Source: Alphaproteobacteria bacterium (GTDB lineage Bacteria > Pseudomonadota > Alphaproteobacteria > Micavibrionales > Micavibrionaceae). Taken from it: a stretch of 64,000 nucleotides of DNA. Of this stretch, positions 54,093-63,914 are shown piece after piece. Location of the stretch: assembly GCA_016794145.1 (NCBI GenBank), contig JAEUKP010000017.1, positions 1 to 64,000 of the forward strand, written 5' to 3'. How positions within the stretch are numbered: position 1 is the first letter of the stretch; each line of letters begins with the position of its first letter. The notes below the pieces were generated by a model, which was not told where the DNA came from, ran no database searches, and saw only the letters and a list, made by a program, of their open reading frames with translations. The translations under genes and the position numbers were made by a program.

Positions 54093-54140
54093 GTCCAGCG
54101 CATAGTCCAGCGCATAATCCAGCGCATAGTCCAGCACATA
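54093..54140. repeat. 12-bp tandem repeat, four units
   Basis: GTCCAGCGCATA is repeated at 54093, 54105, 54117 and 54129, with two single-base differences (units 3 and 4). It lies between the acyl-CoA dehydrogenase gene and the histidine kinase gene. It is not a CRISPR array: units are directly abutted with no spacers. Confidence 0.95.
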
Positions 54141-54215
54141 GAGATTTTTTAGTAGGGTAGAGAATTCCTTTTATGGCATAATGATCCAAAGTGATTCGTT
54201 CTGGAACTTCTTCTC

Positions 54216-56336
54216 ATGCCCGTCAAAACAATTTCGACTACTCCTGGTAAGACCGTTGCCAAATCATCCGGTCGATCTGCACAGCTCGCTATGGCTGGAG
54301 CGCGCCGCTCTGTCGTTGCATCTAAACGTAAAAATCCTGATAAGAACGCCGAACCGGAAACGCCTTCATTGCGTAAGGGTAGGGTTTCTAAAGATATAAG
54401 CCGCATGATTATTGGCAAAGATGGTAAAATCGTTTTTGTTTCATCTGAGATAGCTAAAATTTTAGGTCTAAAAGATAGCAACCTATCGCATATTGCCTTC
54501 CGGGATCTTATTCAATTCACGAATCCTGACGATGCGTTGCGTGATCGCCCCTGTTTTGCGTTTAATGATGAGTCTGAGACTCTGAATGAGGATGTCTGGC
54601 TATCTTCAATCCGCTCGGGTGATCATGAAATTGTACCGCTCCTTAATAAAAAATCAAAACCAGTAACATTACGCTTTGATATGGTTGATTTGAAAGATGG
54701 TCGGGGATATCTGATTGCGTCAACTCTTTCTGATTCGGATGATACGGATTTAAAAGGTTTTATTACGAATGTGATTGAAAAGCCGAAAGAGAAAGAATTA
54801 TCTCCTCTTCCGTCATCAGGCACCCAGATTTCAAATGATTGGGAGGGCTATTTATCAGCCTTATCGAATATGGGGAATGATTTTATGATTGTTCTCTCTC
54901 GTCGTGGAAAAATTATCAATGCGAATGAGCCGTTCTTTAAAGCTTTATCCCTGAGTGATTCAGAAGTAAAAGGGAAAAATTTTCTTGATATGGTGAACAG
55001 TGAGGATAAACCCTATGTTCAACCAATTTTTAAAAACTTGCTCCAGGATGATAGGGATTCCGTTTCTGATTCTGTTGGGTTTGCGATTGCGTTTGAATGT
55101 CGGATTCGTGGGACAGCTAAATTATCGCATTGGCTTGATTGTCGTATTAAGCCTTATCAAGGTCAACTTCTTCTTGTATGTCGTGATTTAACTGACTCTA
55201 AGCGTCATGAGGCAGAGCTACTGCGTCGTGAACAACAACTTTCCGAAGCACAATCAATTGGTCACATGGGGCATTGGATGTGGCGTATTGGTGATGAAAC
55301 TTTAGAGTTTTCAAGTGAGCTTTATCGTATTTTTGGGTTGTCTGCTGATAATTTTTCGCCGACATTTGATAATATAAACGCAATGATGCACAGACGGGAT
55401 AGAGGACGCATCGCCCAATCTTTCCAGCGCGCGATGATCGAACGTCGTAATTACGAAATGGAGTTCCGGATTATCCGGCCAACAGGTGAAGTCCGTTTTA
55501 TTGTTCTTCAAGGCCGCTGTGAAATGGATTCAGAAGGGGATGTATCTGCTCTTTTTGGAATTATGCAGGATGTAACAGAGCGGAATCAATATGAACGTGA
55601 ATTGCGTGAGGCCAAAGAATCTGCTGAACGGGCATATGCCGCAAAGTCACAGTTTCTAGCAAATATGAGTCATGAGCTCCGGACGCCATTGAACGCGATT
55701 ATTGGGTTTTCCGAGATGATGCAACGTCAGATGTTAGGCCCGATCGGAACTGAAAAATACCTCGATTATATTGCGGGAATTCGTGAGAGTGGTGAACATC
55801 TTCTCGATATGATTACAGATATTCTGGATATGTCGAAAATAGAGGCTGGTAAATATGCTCTTGATGTTGAGGAATTTAATCTATTCAAAGTTATTCGTCT
55901 TGCAACCCATATGATGGAAGGCAGAGCTCTGGACGCGCAGGTTAAAATCATATCAAACATTCCTGAAAAAGAAGATATGATGATTGTTGCCGATAGACGG
56001 GCCGTCATGCAAATGATTTTGAATATTCTGTCGAATGCTGTTAAATTTACGAAACCAGGCGGGCAGGTTGGAATTTCCTGCTCATGCGCAAAAGGTTTTA
56101 TTTCGATGGAATTTGTTGATACTGGGATTGGTATTCCGGCTAATAAACTTCGTTATGTTACAAAACCATTCGAGCAGGCCGCCAATAGTTTCACACGGAA
56201 TCACGAAGGAACTGGTCTTGGTCTGGCGATTACAAAAGAACTTGCAGAACTTCATGGTGGAACATTGGAACTTCAATCAACTGTTGGTGTTGGAACAAGT
56301 GTAACGATTTCTATTCCGGTCAGGTCGTCAAAATAA
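54216..56336 (+). CDS. PAS-domain sensor histidine kinase (soluble)
   Basis: A cytoplasmic histidine kinase of 706 aa without membrane segments. Basic, disordered N-terminus (1-60), then PAS-like domains (about 60-185, 215-330 and 345-450), a HisKA domain with HELRTPLNAIIGFSEMM and a HATPase_c domain with NILSNAVKFT, DTGIGIP and GTGLGLAI. The phosphorylated His and all ATP-binding boxes are intact. The GPIGTEKYLDYIAGIRESGEH spacing resembles PleC/DivJ-type kinases, but this one has no adjacent regulator. Stop is followed by a palindromic element. Confidence 0.93.
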   Translation: MPVKTISTTPGKTVAKSSGRSAQLAMAGARRSVVASKRKNPDKNAEPETPSLRKGRVSKDISRMIIGKDGKIVFVSSEIAKILGLKDSNLSHIAFRDLIQFTNPDDALRDRPCFAFNDESETLNEDVWLSSIRSGDHEIVPLLNKKSKPVTLRFDMVDLKDGRGYLIASTLSDSDDTDLKGFITNVIEKPKEKELSPLPSSGTQISNDWEGYLSALSNMGNDFMIVLSRRGKIINANEPFFKALSLSDSEVKGKNFLDMVNSEDKPYVQPIFKNLLQDDRDSVSDSVGFAIAFECRIRGTAKLSHWLDCRIKPYQGQLLLVCRDLTDSKRHEAELLRREQQLSEAQSIGHMGHWMWRIGDETLEFSSELYRIFGLSADNFSPTFDNINAMMHRRDRGRIAQSFQRAMIERRNYEMEFRIIRPTGEVRFIVLQGRCEMDSEGDVSALFGIMQDVTERNQYERELREAKESAERAYAAKSQFLANMSHELRTPLNAIIGFSEMMQRQMLGPIGTEKYLDYIAGIRESGEHLLDMITDILDMSKIEAGKYALDVEEFNLFKVIRLATHMMEGRALDAQVKIISNIPEKEDMMIVADRRAVMQMILNILSNAVKFTKPGGQVGISCSCAKGFISMEFVDTGIGIPANKLRYVTKPFEQAANSFTRNHEGTGLGLAITKELAELHGGTLELQSTVGVGTSVTISIPVRSSK

Positions 56337-56341
56337 CTTAA

Positions 56342-56381
56342 GGCCACCTTTCGCCGGAATGACCGGTTTTGAGAGGTGGCC
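56342..56381. repeat. Short copy of the GGCCACCT palindrome
   Basis: GGCCACCT (56342-56349) and AGGTGGCC (56374-56381) flank GCCGGAATGACCGGTTTTGAG, closely matching the right half of the element at 10114-10232. The middle of the larger element is missing here. It lies 6 nt after the histidine kinase stop. Confidence 0.85.
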
Positions 56382-56456
56382 ATATGATCTTTTTTTGTTT
56401 CAGATATTCTTTCGTGGCTGTGGGTGTATTTTTTGTTGATTGCTCATCAGAAATTT

Positions 56457-57896
56457 TTAAATCAACCGATGGATGGATTTTTTCCAACCATCGTAATAGA
56501 TCGCGCGTTTATTTTCATCAATGGCTGGAAAAAAGGACTTTTCTTTTGACCATTGGGTCGAAACATCTTCTAACCCCTTGAAGATGCCATGACCTATCGC
56601 CGCCAGATAGGCTGCGCCAAGAGCTGTTGTTTCGACGGATTTCGGGATATCAACCTGCATATTCAAAATGTCAGATAAGAATTGAGTCATCAGTCCATTA
56701 CGGGCCAATCCCCCATCCACCCGCAAGGCAGAAACAGCGACACCTGAATCAGCGATCATTGCTTCCATTAGATCCCGCGTTTGATAGGCTTGCGCTTCTA
56801 GGGCTGCACGTGTTATGTGCGCCTTTTTTGTCCCGCGGGTCAGGCCAAGCAATGCGCCGCGGACATCCGGTGCCCAATATGGGGCCCCTAACCCCGTAAA
56901 AGCAGGCACAAAATAAACGCCGTTTGTATCGTCAACAGATCTTGCAAGGTCTTCACTTTGATCGGCAGTGTCAAAGAAACCCATTTCATCACGAAGCCAT
57001 TGTATCGCCGCCCCCGCAACAAATATAGACCCTTCGAAGACATAGGCTTTCTCTCCTCCTACAATATATCCAAGACTTGTCAATAATTGATGTTGAGATA
57101 ATCGGGGAAAAGGACCAATGTTCATAAGTGCAAAACAACCTGTCCCATAAGTTGATTTCATCATGCCAGATTGTACGCATCCTTGTCCGATCAATGCGGC
57201 TTGTTGGTCTCCTACCATTGCATTGATGGGAATGTTCTGATACGTCCCAAAGTCAGCTACATTTTCTTTCAGTTCTGGCAGTAATGCTTTTGGAATATCA
57301 AAGAGTCGAAGCAAATCATCATCCCATGTTAATTCATGGATATTGAACAACATTGTACGGGACGCATTCGTCATATCCGTTGCATGGACCCTTCCACCTG
57401 TCAGATGCCACAATAGAAAACTGTCGACTGTTCCAAATAGTAGTTTTCCTGCATCTGCTGCTGAACGCGCGCCAGTAACGTTTTCAAGAATCCAGTTGAT
57501 TTTTGTAGCAGAAAAATAAGGGTCCAAAAATAATCCAGTTTTTTCCCTGACTATTTTCTCATTTGATTTTAAATCATGGCAATAGGCTGTTGTTCTCCTA
57601 TCTTGCCATACGATCGCATTATAAACAGGCTTTCCGGTTTCTTTATCCCATATGATGGTTGTTTCTCGCTGATTGGTAATTCCGATTGTGAGAATATCCG
57701 GGTGATGTTTTAAACAATCCTGAATGCACCAGACAGTATCTGCTAAGATGTCATCCGGGTTTTGCTCTACCCAGCCATTTTGTGGGTAGATCAGGTGTAA
57801 CTCGCGTTGTGATACATGCAGAATATCGCCTGTACCCGAAAAAACAATGGCCCGCGAGCTGCTTGTGCCCTGATCAATAGCCAGAATTTTCTTCAT
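56457..57896 (-). CDS. glpK: Glycerol kinase
   Basis: Phosphorylates glycerol to glycerol-3-phosphate. From ATG 57896 it is 479 aa, with LAIDQGTSSSRAIVF, WVEQNPDDI, ITNQRETTI, WQDRRT, and the second phosphate-site ST YGTGCF. The start is set by GAGG upstream; a longer frame (57926) would overlap glpD by more. glpD overlaps it by 23 nt, so they are co-translated. Sequences for the allosteric and substrate sites look intact. Confidence 0.97.
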   Translation of the reverse strand: MKKILAIDQGTSSSRAIVFSGTGDILHVSQRELHLIYPQNGWVEQNPDDILADTVWCIQDCLKHHPDILTIGITNQRETTIIWDKETGKPVYNAIVWQDRRTTAYCHDLKSNEKIVREKTGLFLDPYFSATKINWILENVTGARSAADAGKLLFGTVDSFLLWHLTGGRVHATDMTNASRTMLFNIHELTWDDDLLRLFDIPKALLPELKENVADFGTYQNIPINAMVGDQQAALIGQGCVQSGMMKSTYGTGCFALMNIGPFPRLSQHQLLTSLGYIVGGEKAYVFEGSIFVAGAAIQWLRDEMGFFDTADQSEDLARSVDDTNGVYFVPAFTGLGAPYWAPDVRGALLGLTRGTKKAHITRAALEAQAYQTRDLMEAMIADSGVAVSALRVDGGLARNGLMTQFLSDILNMQVDIPKSVETTALGAAYLAAIGHGIFKGLEDVSTQWSKEKSFFPAIDENKRAIYYDGWKKSIHRLI

Positions 57897-59229
57897 TCGG
57901 GAAGTCCTCTTCCAAGACTTTATCAAAAGTTTGTTTCAAGATAGCTTGTTCCTTTAAAGAAAGGTGGAGACCCCATTTTGTTCTTCTCCACAAAACATCA
58001 TCAATAGTACGTGCCCATTCATGATCGATAAAATAACGGATTGTCTGTTCATTTGGTTGAAAATCAATATCAATGAAAGGTAATGTTTTGGCATCGGTCC
58101 ATTTGGGATTCATATTTGGGAAATAAGGTAAAAGACTGTCAACCACCTCTTCTGACAGAGTCCGATAGGTCGTTAATTTTCCACCAAAGATATTTAATAT
58201 CCTTGAACCTTTGTAATGAGTGTGGACCAATTTATAATCCCGCGTTACTTTGCGATTATCAAGGTTATGATCTTCGTCAAACAAGGGGCGAACACCGCTA
58301 TAAGTCCATAAAATATCCTCTTTAGATATCTGCTTTTCAAATTCACGGTTCACTGTCTTGCATAAATAATCTATTTCCTCGTTTGTTATTCGGGCGTCTT
58401 TTGGGTTTCCTTTGAACGCTGTCTCTGTTGTTCCTATGAGAGTAAAATTTTTCTCGTAAGGAAGTACGAACACAACCCGTTTATCAGGGCATTGGATAAG
58501 ATAGGCGTGATCACCATCATATAATCTAGGAACAATGATGTGGCTCCCTTGCACCAAACGCAATCGCGGTGTTTCATCATTCGTTAGCCCATTTTCATCC
58601 AGAAATGATCTGACATATGGACCAGTTGCATTGACCACAATCTTGGCGCGGAAACGATCGTGAGGGGTATGGATATGCCATTCACCATCTACCGGTAGAA
58701 TCTTTGTAACGGGGGAAGATACGCGAATGTCCGCACCATAAGATCTGGCATCCATCGCATTCAGGATAACAAGTCTGGCATCATCGACCCAACAATCTGA
58801 ATAGATAAAACCCATACCCGATTTATTCTTCAAAGCATGCCCGTACGAATGTCCGGACAAAGAAATAGTCTTTGATTTTGGCAATAGATTGAGGGATGTC
58901 AGGTGGTCATAAAAGAATAATCCTAGCCGGACCATCCACGCAGGACGTACAGTATGACGGTGAGGAATGCAAAGACGCAGGGGAGAGACAATTTGAGGCG
59001 CAATCCTCATCATAATTTCTCTCTCTACCAAAGATTTGCGAACAAGTCCAAATTCATAGAACTCTAGATACCGGAGCCCTCCATGAATCATCTTGGAGCT
59101 ATTTGAGGATGTGCAAGATCCAAGATCCGATTGTTCGAGCAACAGAACCTTTAAACCACGACCAGCAGCATCACGTGCGATTCCAACACCATTAATGCCC
59201 CCACCAATAATACAGAGATCATAATTCAT
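57874..59229 (-). CDS. glpD: Glycerol-3-phosphate dehydrogenase (quinone-linked)
   Basis: Oxidises glycerol-3-phosphate at the membrane and feeds electrons to quinone. It is 451 aa, about 50 shorter than E. coli GlpD, with a truncated C-terminus. FAD-binding GGGINGVGIARDAAGRGL is at 9-26; LLLEQSDLGSCTSSNSSKMIHGG and ATGPYVRSFLD follow the family. It overlaps glpK by 23 nt; together they route glycerol into glycolysis or lipid synthesis. Confidence 0.95.
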   Translation of the reverse strand: MNYDLCIIGGGINGVGIARDAAGRGLKVLLLEQSDLGSCTSSNSSKMIHGGLRYLEFYEFGLVRKSLVEREIMMRIAPQIVSPLRLCIPHRHTVRPAWMVRLGLFFYDHLTSLNLLPKSKTISLSGHSYGHALKNKSGMGFIYSDCWVDDARLVILNAMDARSYGADIRVSSPVTKILPVDGEWHIHTPHDRFRAKIVVNATGPYVRSFLDENGLTNDETPRLRLVQGSHIIVPRLYDGDHAYLIQCPDKRVVFVLPYEKNFTLIGTTETAFKGNPKDARITNEEIDYLCKTVNREFEKQISKEDILWTYSGVRPLFDEDHNLDNRKVTRDYKLVHTHYKGSRILNIFGGKLTTYRTLSEEVVDSLLPYFPNMNPKWTDAKTLPFIDIDFQPNEQTIRYFIDHEWARTIDDVLWRRTKWGLHLSLKEQAILKQTFDKVLEEDFPNEENSGY

Positions 59230-59281
59230 AATCCCATACTACATCAGCTTATTGATTTGGACAATCACGGTCTAAAAAATC

Positions 59282-59686
59282 TTATCCATTATCCATTTTG
59301 GATTTGATGACCCTTAATTTGATTTCAAGGTTAGCCGGAGAAAATGGTTTGCGGATATAAGCCGTGACCCCACTTGATTTTGCAGCCGTGACAGAATCCA
59401 TATCTCCCCGGCCTGTAATCATTAAGAATGGCATGTCTGGCATAACGGATCTCATTTGCCGCAATAAATCGATCCCTGTCATCCGGGGCATATTCCAGTC
59501 ACAGATAACAACATCAATCATATCCATAGCAGCATCTGTGAAGGTCATCGCCTCCTTCCCGTCGCAAGCTTCAAAAATCTGGGTAATTCCCAATTCACCC
59601 AACATCCCACGAATCATTGATCGTGCATCAGATTGATCATCTACTATTAAAACCTTTAATTTTTCTAGTCCTTCACTTTTAGGCAT
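59282..59686 (-). CDS. CheY-like single-domain response regulator
   Basis: A 134-aa receiver domain with no output domain. Acidic pair in LIVDDQSD, phospho-acceptor Asp in VVICDWNMPRMTG, Thr in FLMITGRG and Lys in YIRKPFSP. It lies 27 nt after the hybrid kinase gene on the same strand, so it is a likely phosphorylation partner of that kinase or of another one. Confidence 0.94.
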   Translation of the reverse strand: MPKSEGLEKLKVLIVDDQSDARSMIRGMLGELGITQIFEACDGKEAMTFTDAAMDMIDVVICDWNMPRMTGIDLLRQMRSVMPDMPFLMITGRGDMDSVTAAKSSGVTAYIRKPFSPANLEIKLRVIKSKMDNG

Positions 59687-59713
59687 TTTAGTCTCCTTAC
59701 CACTATAGGATTG

Positions 59714-61633
59714 TTAAGATTGCCAGACTATCGCGTCTGTCTGATTGAGAGTTTCACCCACTGAAACTTTCTCTAACACATTACGCAGAAAATCAGGTTG
59801 CACAGGCTTCGCCATAAATATGGCATCCCGTGGTAATTCAAAATTCAAAGTGTCACCTCTGTCTGGATAACCACTCATAAATAAGATTTTCGTTTCAGGG
59901 CGGACTTCACGGATAAGATCTGCTAGTTTTAGCCCGCCAAGTTCTGGCATCACAATATCGGTCAGCAGAAAATCTATTTTATCTTCATATTCGTCCTGTA
60001 AACACAAGGCTTCTTGGCCATTTTTGGCAGGAATAACCTTCATCCCGAAATCTTCCAGAATGCCCTTCATGATCATTAAAAGATCAGCTTCATCTTCGGC
60101 AACCAGAATTGTTTTTCCGCTCAGACGATCTGCTCCTGATGATATGTTTTTTGGTTCCATGGAAACATGATGATCAGCAACAATCGGAAATGTAATTGTA
60201 AAAACCGTTCCTTCATCTGGAACAGAGGAAACAGAAATATCCGCACCAATTTGCTTAACAACACCATAAACCATGGATAGTCCAAGACCTGTACCTTTTC
60301 CTTGCTCCTTGGTTGTGAAGAATGGATCGAAGATTTTTCCAATAATAGATTCAGGAATGCCACACCCAGTATCTGAAATGGTCAGAACAGCATATAGTTT
60401 TTTGTCTACCTTTATGTTTTCTGAAATAGAAATATCAACATCACCAACTCCATTCATTGCATCACGGGCATTAATAACCAAATTCATGATAATCTGATAG
60501 ATCGCATCCGTAGAAGCTTGTATAAAAATAGGGTGATCAGGAATGTCAATTCGAACTTTGAAATGAACACCGAGTAGAGGTTCCAGAAAACTTTCCACAT
60601 CTCTGACCTGGGTACATAAATCAACAACCTTATTCTCGCTGACACGATGTTTTCCAAACATCAATAGCTGACGTGTGAGACCGCTCCCACGGGTCACAGC
60701 CTTTTTAATCCGGTGGAAGTTTTCGCTTACATCCTCTCCGCGTTTGATTGCAGATTCTGAAAGCCTGATATACCCCTCAACAATTGATAGAATATTGTTA
60801 AAATCATGGGCAACACCACCTGCAAGTTTACCAATGGCATCCATTTTCTGCCCTTGCAGGATATGTTGTTCATTGATTTTATTAATTGTTTCATCAGATA
60901 TAAATCCAATGATCATATTTTCTGTTTCGTCGTTCTTTTCTGTCGATAAATTTAAAGAAAGCCATTTTACAGTTCCATCAGGCAAATTGAGTTTCTGCCA
61001 GAAACGTCCGTTTTTATTTTGTTGAATTACTTCGGAAATTTCTGACCATTCATCAGAAAAGTAAGTCGATAAAAAGGCTTCCAAAGGGCATCCCAAAAGA
61101 GATTCACCTGTTCGGCCCAGTAATCCATCCATCGGCTGATTGACAAAGATGATAGGATTTTGCTCTTCGTGACGCGCAATAAAAATACCCTTTTGGGAAC
61201 TTTGAATGGCTTGCAATAAAATACGGTTGTCTCTGTCCAGTAACTTGATACCATCAGCGTGGCTCTTGATTTGTGAAATATCAGATATTTCAACAATCGT
61301 ATTCCGATTATCCTGGGTGATTGCCTTTACCATGTAGAAAGAAGAGTCACGCAACCTGATAATCTCACAAAAAGAGGGTATGTTATGTGTATTTTCGAAC
61401 GTTGTTGAAATATCTGTCTGCTCTGAAATATCCAAGGAGTGTTCGAATACAAAACTGATAAAATCCAGAAAGTGGTTCATGTTGGACGATAATTCTGGCA
61501 CGATGCTTGTCGCCATGGTGTTTGAATTTATCAACCATCCATTGTGGTCATAATAAATAACGCCCGTCCCCAAAGAATTGAACATTTCCTCGTAGGTCTC
61601 GATTTCTATCTTATTTTTCTTATTCTTAACCAT
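59714..61633 (-). CDS. CckA-like hybrid histidine kinase
   Basis: A 639-aa cytoplasmic hybrid kinase: PAS domains (about 10-245), HisKA with [19 protein letters not shown], HATPase_c with [17 protein letters not shown] and [15 protein letters not shown], then a receiver domain with [12 protein letters not shown] (phospho-Asp) and MAKPVQP. The HDFNN box and VYGVVKQ are hallmarks of the CckA class, but CckA normally carries two membrane segments, and none is seen here. It may therefore be a paralogue; the CheY-like regulator lies downstream. Confidence 0.88.
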   Translation of the reverse strand: MVKNKKNKIEIETYEEMFNSLGTGVIYYDHNGWLINSNTMATSIVPELSSNMNHFLDFISFVFEHSLDISEQTDISTTFENTHNIPSFCEIIRLRDSSFYMVKAITQDNRNTIVEISDISQIKSHADGIKLLDRDNRILLQAIQSSQKGIFIARHEEQNPIIFVNQPMDGLLGRTGESLLGCPLEAFLSTYFSDEWSEISEVIQQNKNGRFWQKLNLPDGTVKWLSLNLSTEKNDETENMIIGFISDETINKINEQHILQGQKMDAIGKLAGGVAHDFNNILSIVEGYIRLSESAIKRGEDVSENFHRIKKAVTRGSGLTRQLLMFGKHRVSENKVVDLCTQVRDVESFLEPLLGVHFKVRIDIPDHPIFIQASTDAIYQIIMNLVINARDAMNGVGDVDISISENIKVDKKLYAVLTISDTGCGIPESIIGKIFDPFFTTKEQGKGTGLGLSMVYGVVKQIGADISVSSVPDEGTVFTITFPIVADHHVSMEPKNISSGADRLSGKTILVAEDEADLLMIMKGILEDFGMKVIPAKNGQEALCLQDEYEDKIDFLLTDIVMPELGGLKLADLIREVRPETKILFMSGYPDRGDTLNFELPRDAIFMAKPVQPDFLRNVLEKVSVGETLNQTDAIVWQS

Positions 61634-61694
61634 TCGGTTCCATTCCCAGTCATTTTACTTACAATAGTTGGCATGAAAAAGTAAAAATTTTCCT

Positions 61695-61723
61695 TTGACA
61701 TACATTTGTATTTTCGTCATCTA
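61695..61723 (+). promoter_or_regulatory. Putative promoter of the YjbH-like gene
   Basis: TTGACA at 61695-61700 is a perfect -35 box, followed after 17 nt by CATCTA (61718-61723). The -10 match is weak. It lies about 35 nt upstream of the chosen start, which makes an upstream TTG in the frame unlikely to be the start. Confidence 0.5.
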
Positions 61724-61757
61724 TGGAGCTTATTCAAAATATGATGTGGTACACAAC

Positions 61758-63914
61758 GTGCTAAAAGAAAAATTGGGAGAACTATCCCTATTTTTTTTAA
61801 TCTGTCTCTTGTCTTCTGCTACCCAGGCAGAGGACTCTTTGCTTTACAAGCCAAGCACAAATATGACAGGGGATATGGGACTGAATACGATTCCGTCTGC
61901 ACGTATGTCGCCTGAAGGGACAAGTCGATTCAGTCTTTCAAGAATAGGGAAATACACACACGCGTCTTTGGGGTTACAGATAAATGATCGATTTTATGTT
62001 GGACTTCGGCAAACATCAGAATCGCGTACTCTGAACAGTGAAACATTACATCTGTATCCAGGACTGGATACAAAATTCAGATTATACAGCGAAAGTCGCT
62101 TTATTCCGGAAATAGCTGTCGGGCTTCAATCTGCTTTTGGCCATAAGAGAATGGCTGCAGAATATCTTGTATTTTCAAAACGACATGAGAACATCGATGT
62201 TACATTCGGGCTCGGATGGGGGCGAATGGCAACAAAGGGCGCCCTTCCAAATGCATTCATGTTTTATAGGGGGGGGACAGAACGATCCCGGGCGGGGGAT
62301 GGAGAAAATCCGAATTCTATATCCAACTGGTTTACAGGTGAGATGGGTTTATTTGGTGGCATTGAATATATCACTCCTATAAACGGACTATCTTTGAAGA
62401 CAGATTGGAATAACGATGGGTGGGCTGCAGAGAAAAGATCGGATGTGAATTTCAATCCTCCCTCCCCATGGTCTGTCGGGCTATCATATCGGCCTATGTC
62501 ATGGATTGATACAGGCATCGCCTATACAGGTTTCGACTCTTTGATGGCACGTATCACACTAACTGGGAATGTCAAATCGTGGTCGATGACAGATTCGACG
62601 GGTCATGCTTCTATCAGGATGTTGCCAAACCGACCGGAAACACACTTTATTCTGCCCGAACAAGATGAAGATGATGATGAGATAGAAAACATTGGATTTA
62701 TAACAGAAGAAAATATTGGGCTCAGCCGTATTTTTATAGATGATCGAACGGCGGAGGCAACTCTTGCGTTAAAAGAAAATAAATCAACGCCATATCAAAT
62801 AGGGAATGCGGCAAGGTATTTAAGTAATATTGCGGGTCGATCCCCTGAAAAAATTCTCGTACATGTTAGATCGTATGGATTAAAGGGAGTCGATATTGCG
62901 TTGAATCGTCGCGATCTTGAACGTAGCTTCCTTGATCATCAAGGGAGCCCTGAAGAAATATGGCATAGTACATTATTTCTGGATGATCAGAAAACACCGT
63001 CTTTCTTTGAAAGTCTTTCGGAAATGAGCGGGACAAAACCAGACAGAAAATTTCAAATCAATATTCTGAACGACGCCTCTTTGTCCGAGGAAGATTCAGG
63101 CCTCTTGTATCGAACAGCTCTTGGCATGGCATATCAAGAATCTTTCGCGCGGCATTTTTTGTCTTTTCAATCTTTACGTCTGAATCTGGCGGATAATTTA
63201 GAAAAATTAAATGATGGTCGAGAAAGAATAATCCTCCCTGTTCGAAGTGATATTGATAAATTTACACAAAACCGTCTCTTGATTGATCGTAATTATTTTA
63301 TGGGGCTGACGACACTCCGTAAAGATCTACATATAGCATCCAGTATTGGATATTTAGAAGAAATGTATATGGGATTATCAGGTGAGATTTTATATAGACC
63401 GTTTGATAAAAACTGGTCCATCGGACTTGATACTGCGTTGGCATTCAAGCGTGATCCCTATACATTTTCGGCATTGGGGTTGAATGGTGACCATATTTTA
63501 ACTGGCTTTTTAAATGGGTATTACGAAATTCCGGAGACTGGGGCAACATTGAAAGCAAGTCTGGGACGTTTTCTTGCAGGTGATGTGGGTGGGAGTATAA
63601 GCATCACAAATGAATTGAAGAATGGGGTTCGGCTATCGGCTTATCTATCTGCATCCAATCAGTCAGATAGAGATATATATAACGGAAGAACAAACATGTA
63701 CACGGGGCTGCAGCTTAGCATGCCCTTGGGGAGTGTATTTTTTCTCCCCGATGGATCACGAATCATCACAAATGCAGGCCCCTTTGGACGCGAGACATCT
63801 CAACGGCTTGACAACCCAACCAATTTATATGAACGCACAGAAAATCTATCTTATCGTCATATCACGCGTTACTGGCCTCAATTCTCACCTGTGCAGACGA
63901 AGGGGCGGCCTTAA
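61758..63914 (+). CDS. YjbH-domain outer-membrane exopolysaccharide protein
   Basis: A 718-aa exported protein, from GTG 61758, with signal peptide (LKEKLGELSLFFLICLLSSA, cut after TQA). It has the YjbH beta-barrel pattern: TGDMGLNTIPSARMSPEGTSR near the N-terminus, repeated beta strands with GLGWGRMATKG, and LSGEILYRPFDKNWSIGLD at the end. YjbH proteins belong to exopolysaccharide systems (yjbEFGH). Partners are absent here. The start is uncertain because no good ribosome-binding site precedes the GTG. Confidence 0.85.
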   Translation: MLKEKLGELSLFFLICLLSSATQAEDSLLYKPSTNMTGDMGLNTIPSARMSPEGTSRFSLSRIGKYTHASLGLQINDRFYVGLRQTSESRTLNSETLHLYPGLDTKFRLYSESRFIPEIAVGLQSAFGHKRMAAEYLVFSKRHENIDVTFGLGWGRMATKGALPNAFMFYRGGTERSRAGDGENPNSISNWFTGEMGLFGGIEYITPINGLSLKTDWNNDGWAAEKRSDVNFNPPSPWSVGLSYRPMSWIDTGIAYTGFDSLMARITLTGNVKSWSMTDSTGHASIRMLPNRPETHFILPEQDEDDDEIENIGFITEENIGLSRIFIDDRTAEATLALKENKSTPYQIGNAARYLSNIAGRSPEKILVHVRSYGLKGVDIALNRRDLERSFLDHQGSPEEIWHSTLFLDDQKTPSFFESLSEMSGTKPDRKFQINILNDASLSEEDSGLLYRTALGMAYQESFARHFLSFQSLRLNLADNLEKLNDGRERIILPVRSDIDKFTQNRLLIDRNYFMGLTTLRKDLHIASSIGYLEEMYMGLSGEILYRPFDKNWSIGLDTALAFKRDPYTFSALGLNGDHILTGFLNGYYEIPETGATLKASLGRFLAGDVGGSISITNELKNGVRLSAYLSASNQSDRDIYNGRTNMYTGLQLSMPLGSVFFLPDGSRIITNAGPFGRETSQRLDNPTNLYERTENLSYRHITRYWPQFSPVQTKGRP

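Noticed and set aside
54093..54140. CRISPR-like repeat array
   Set aside because: The 12-bp units are directly adjacent with no spacers and no cas genes are present.
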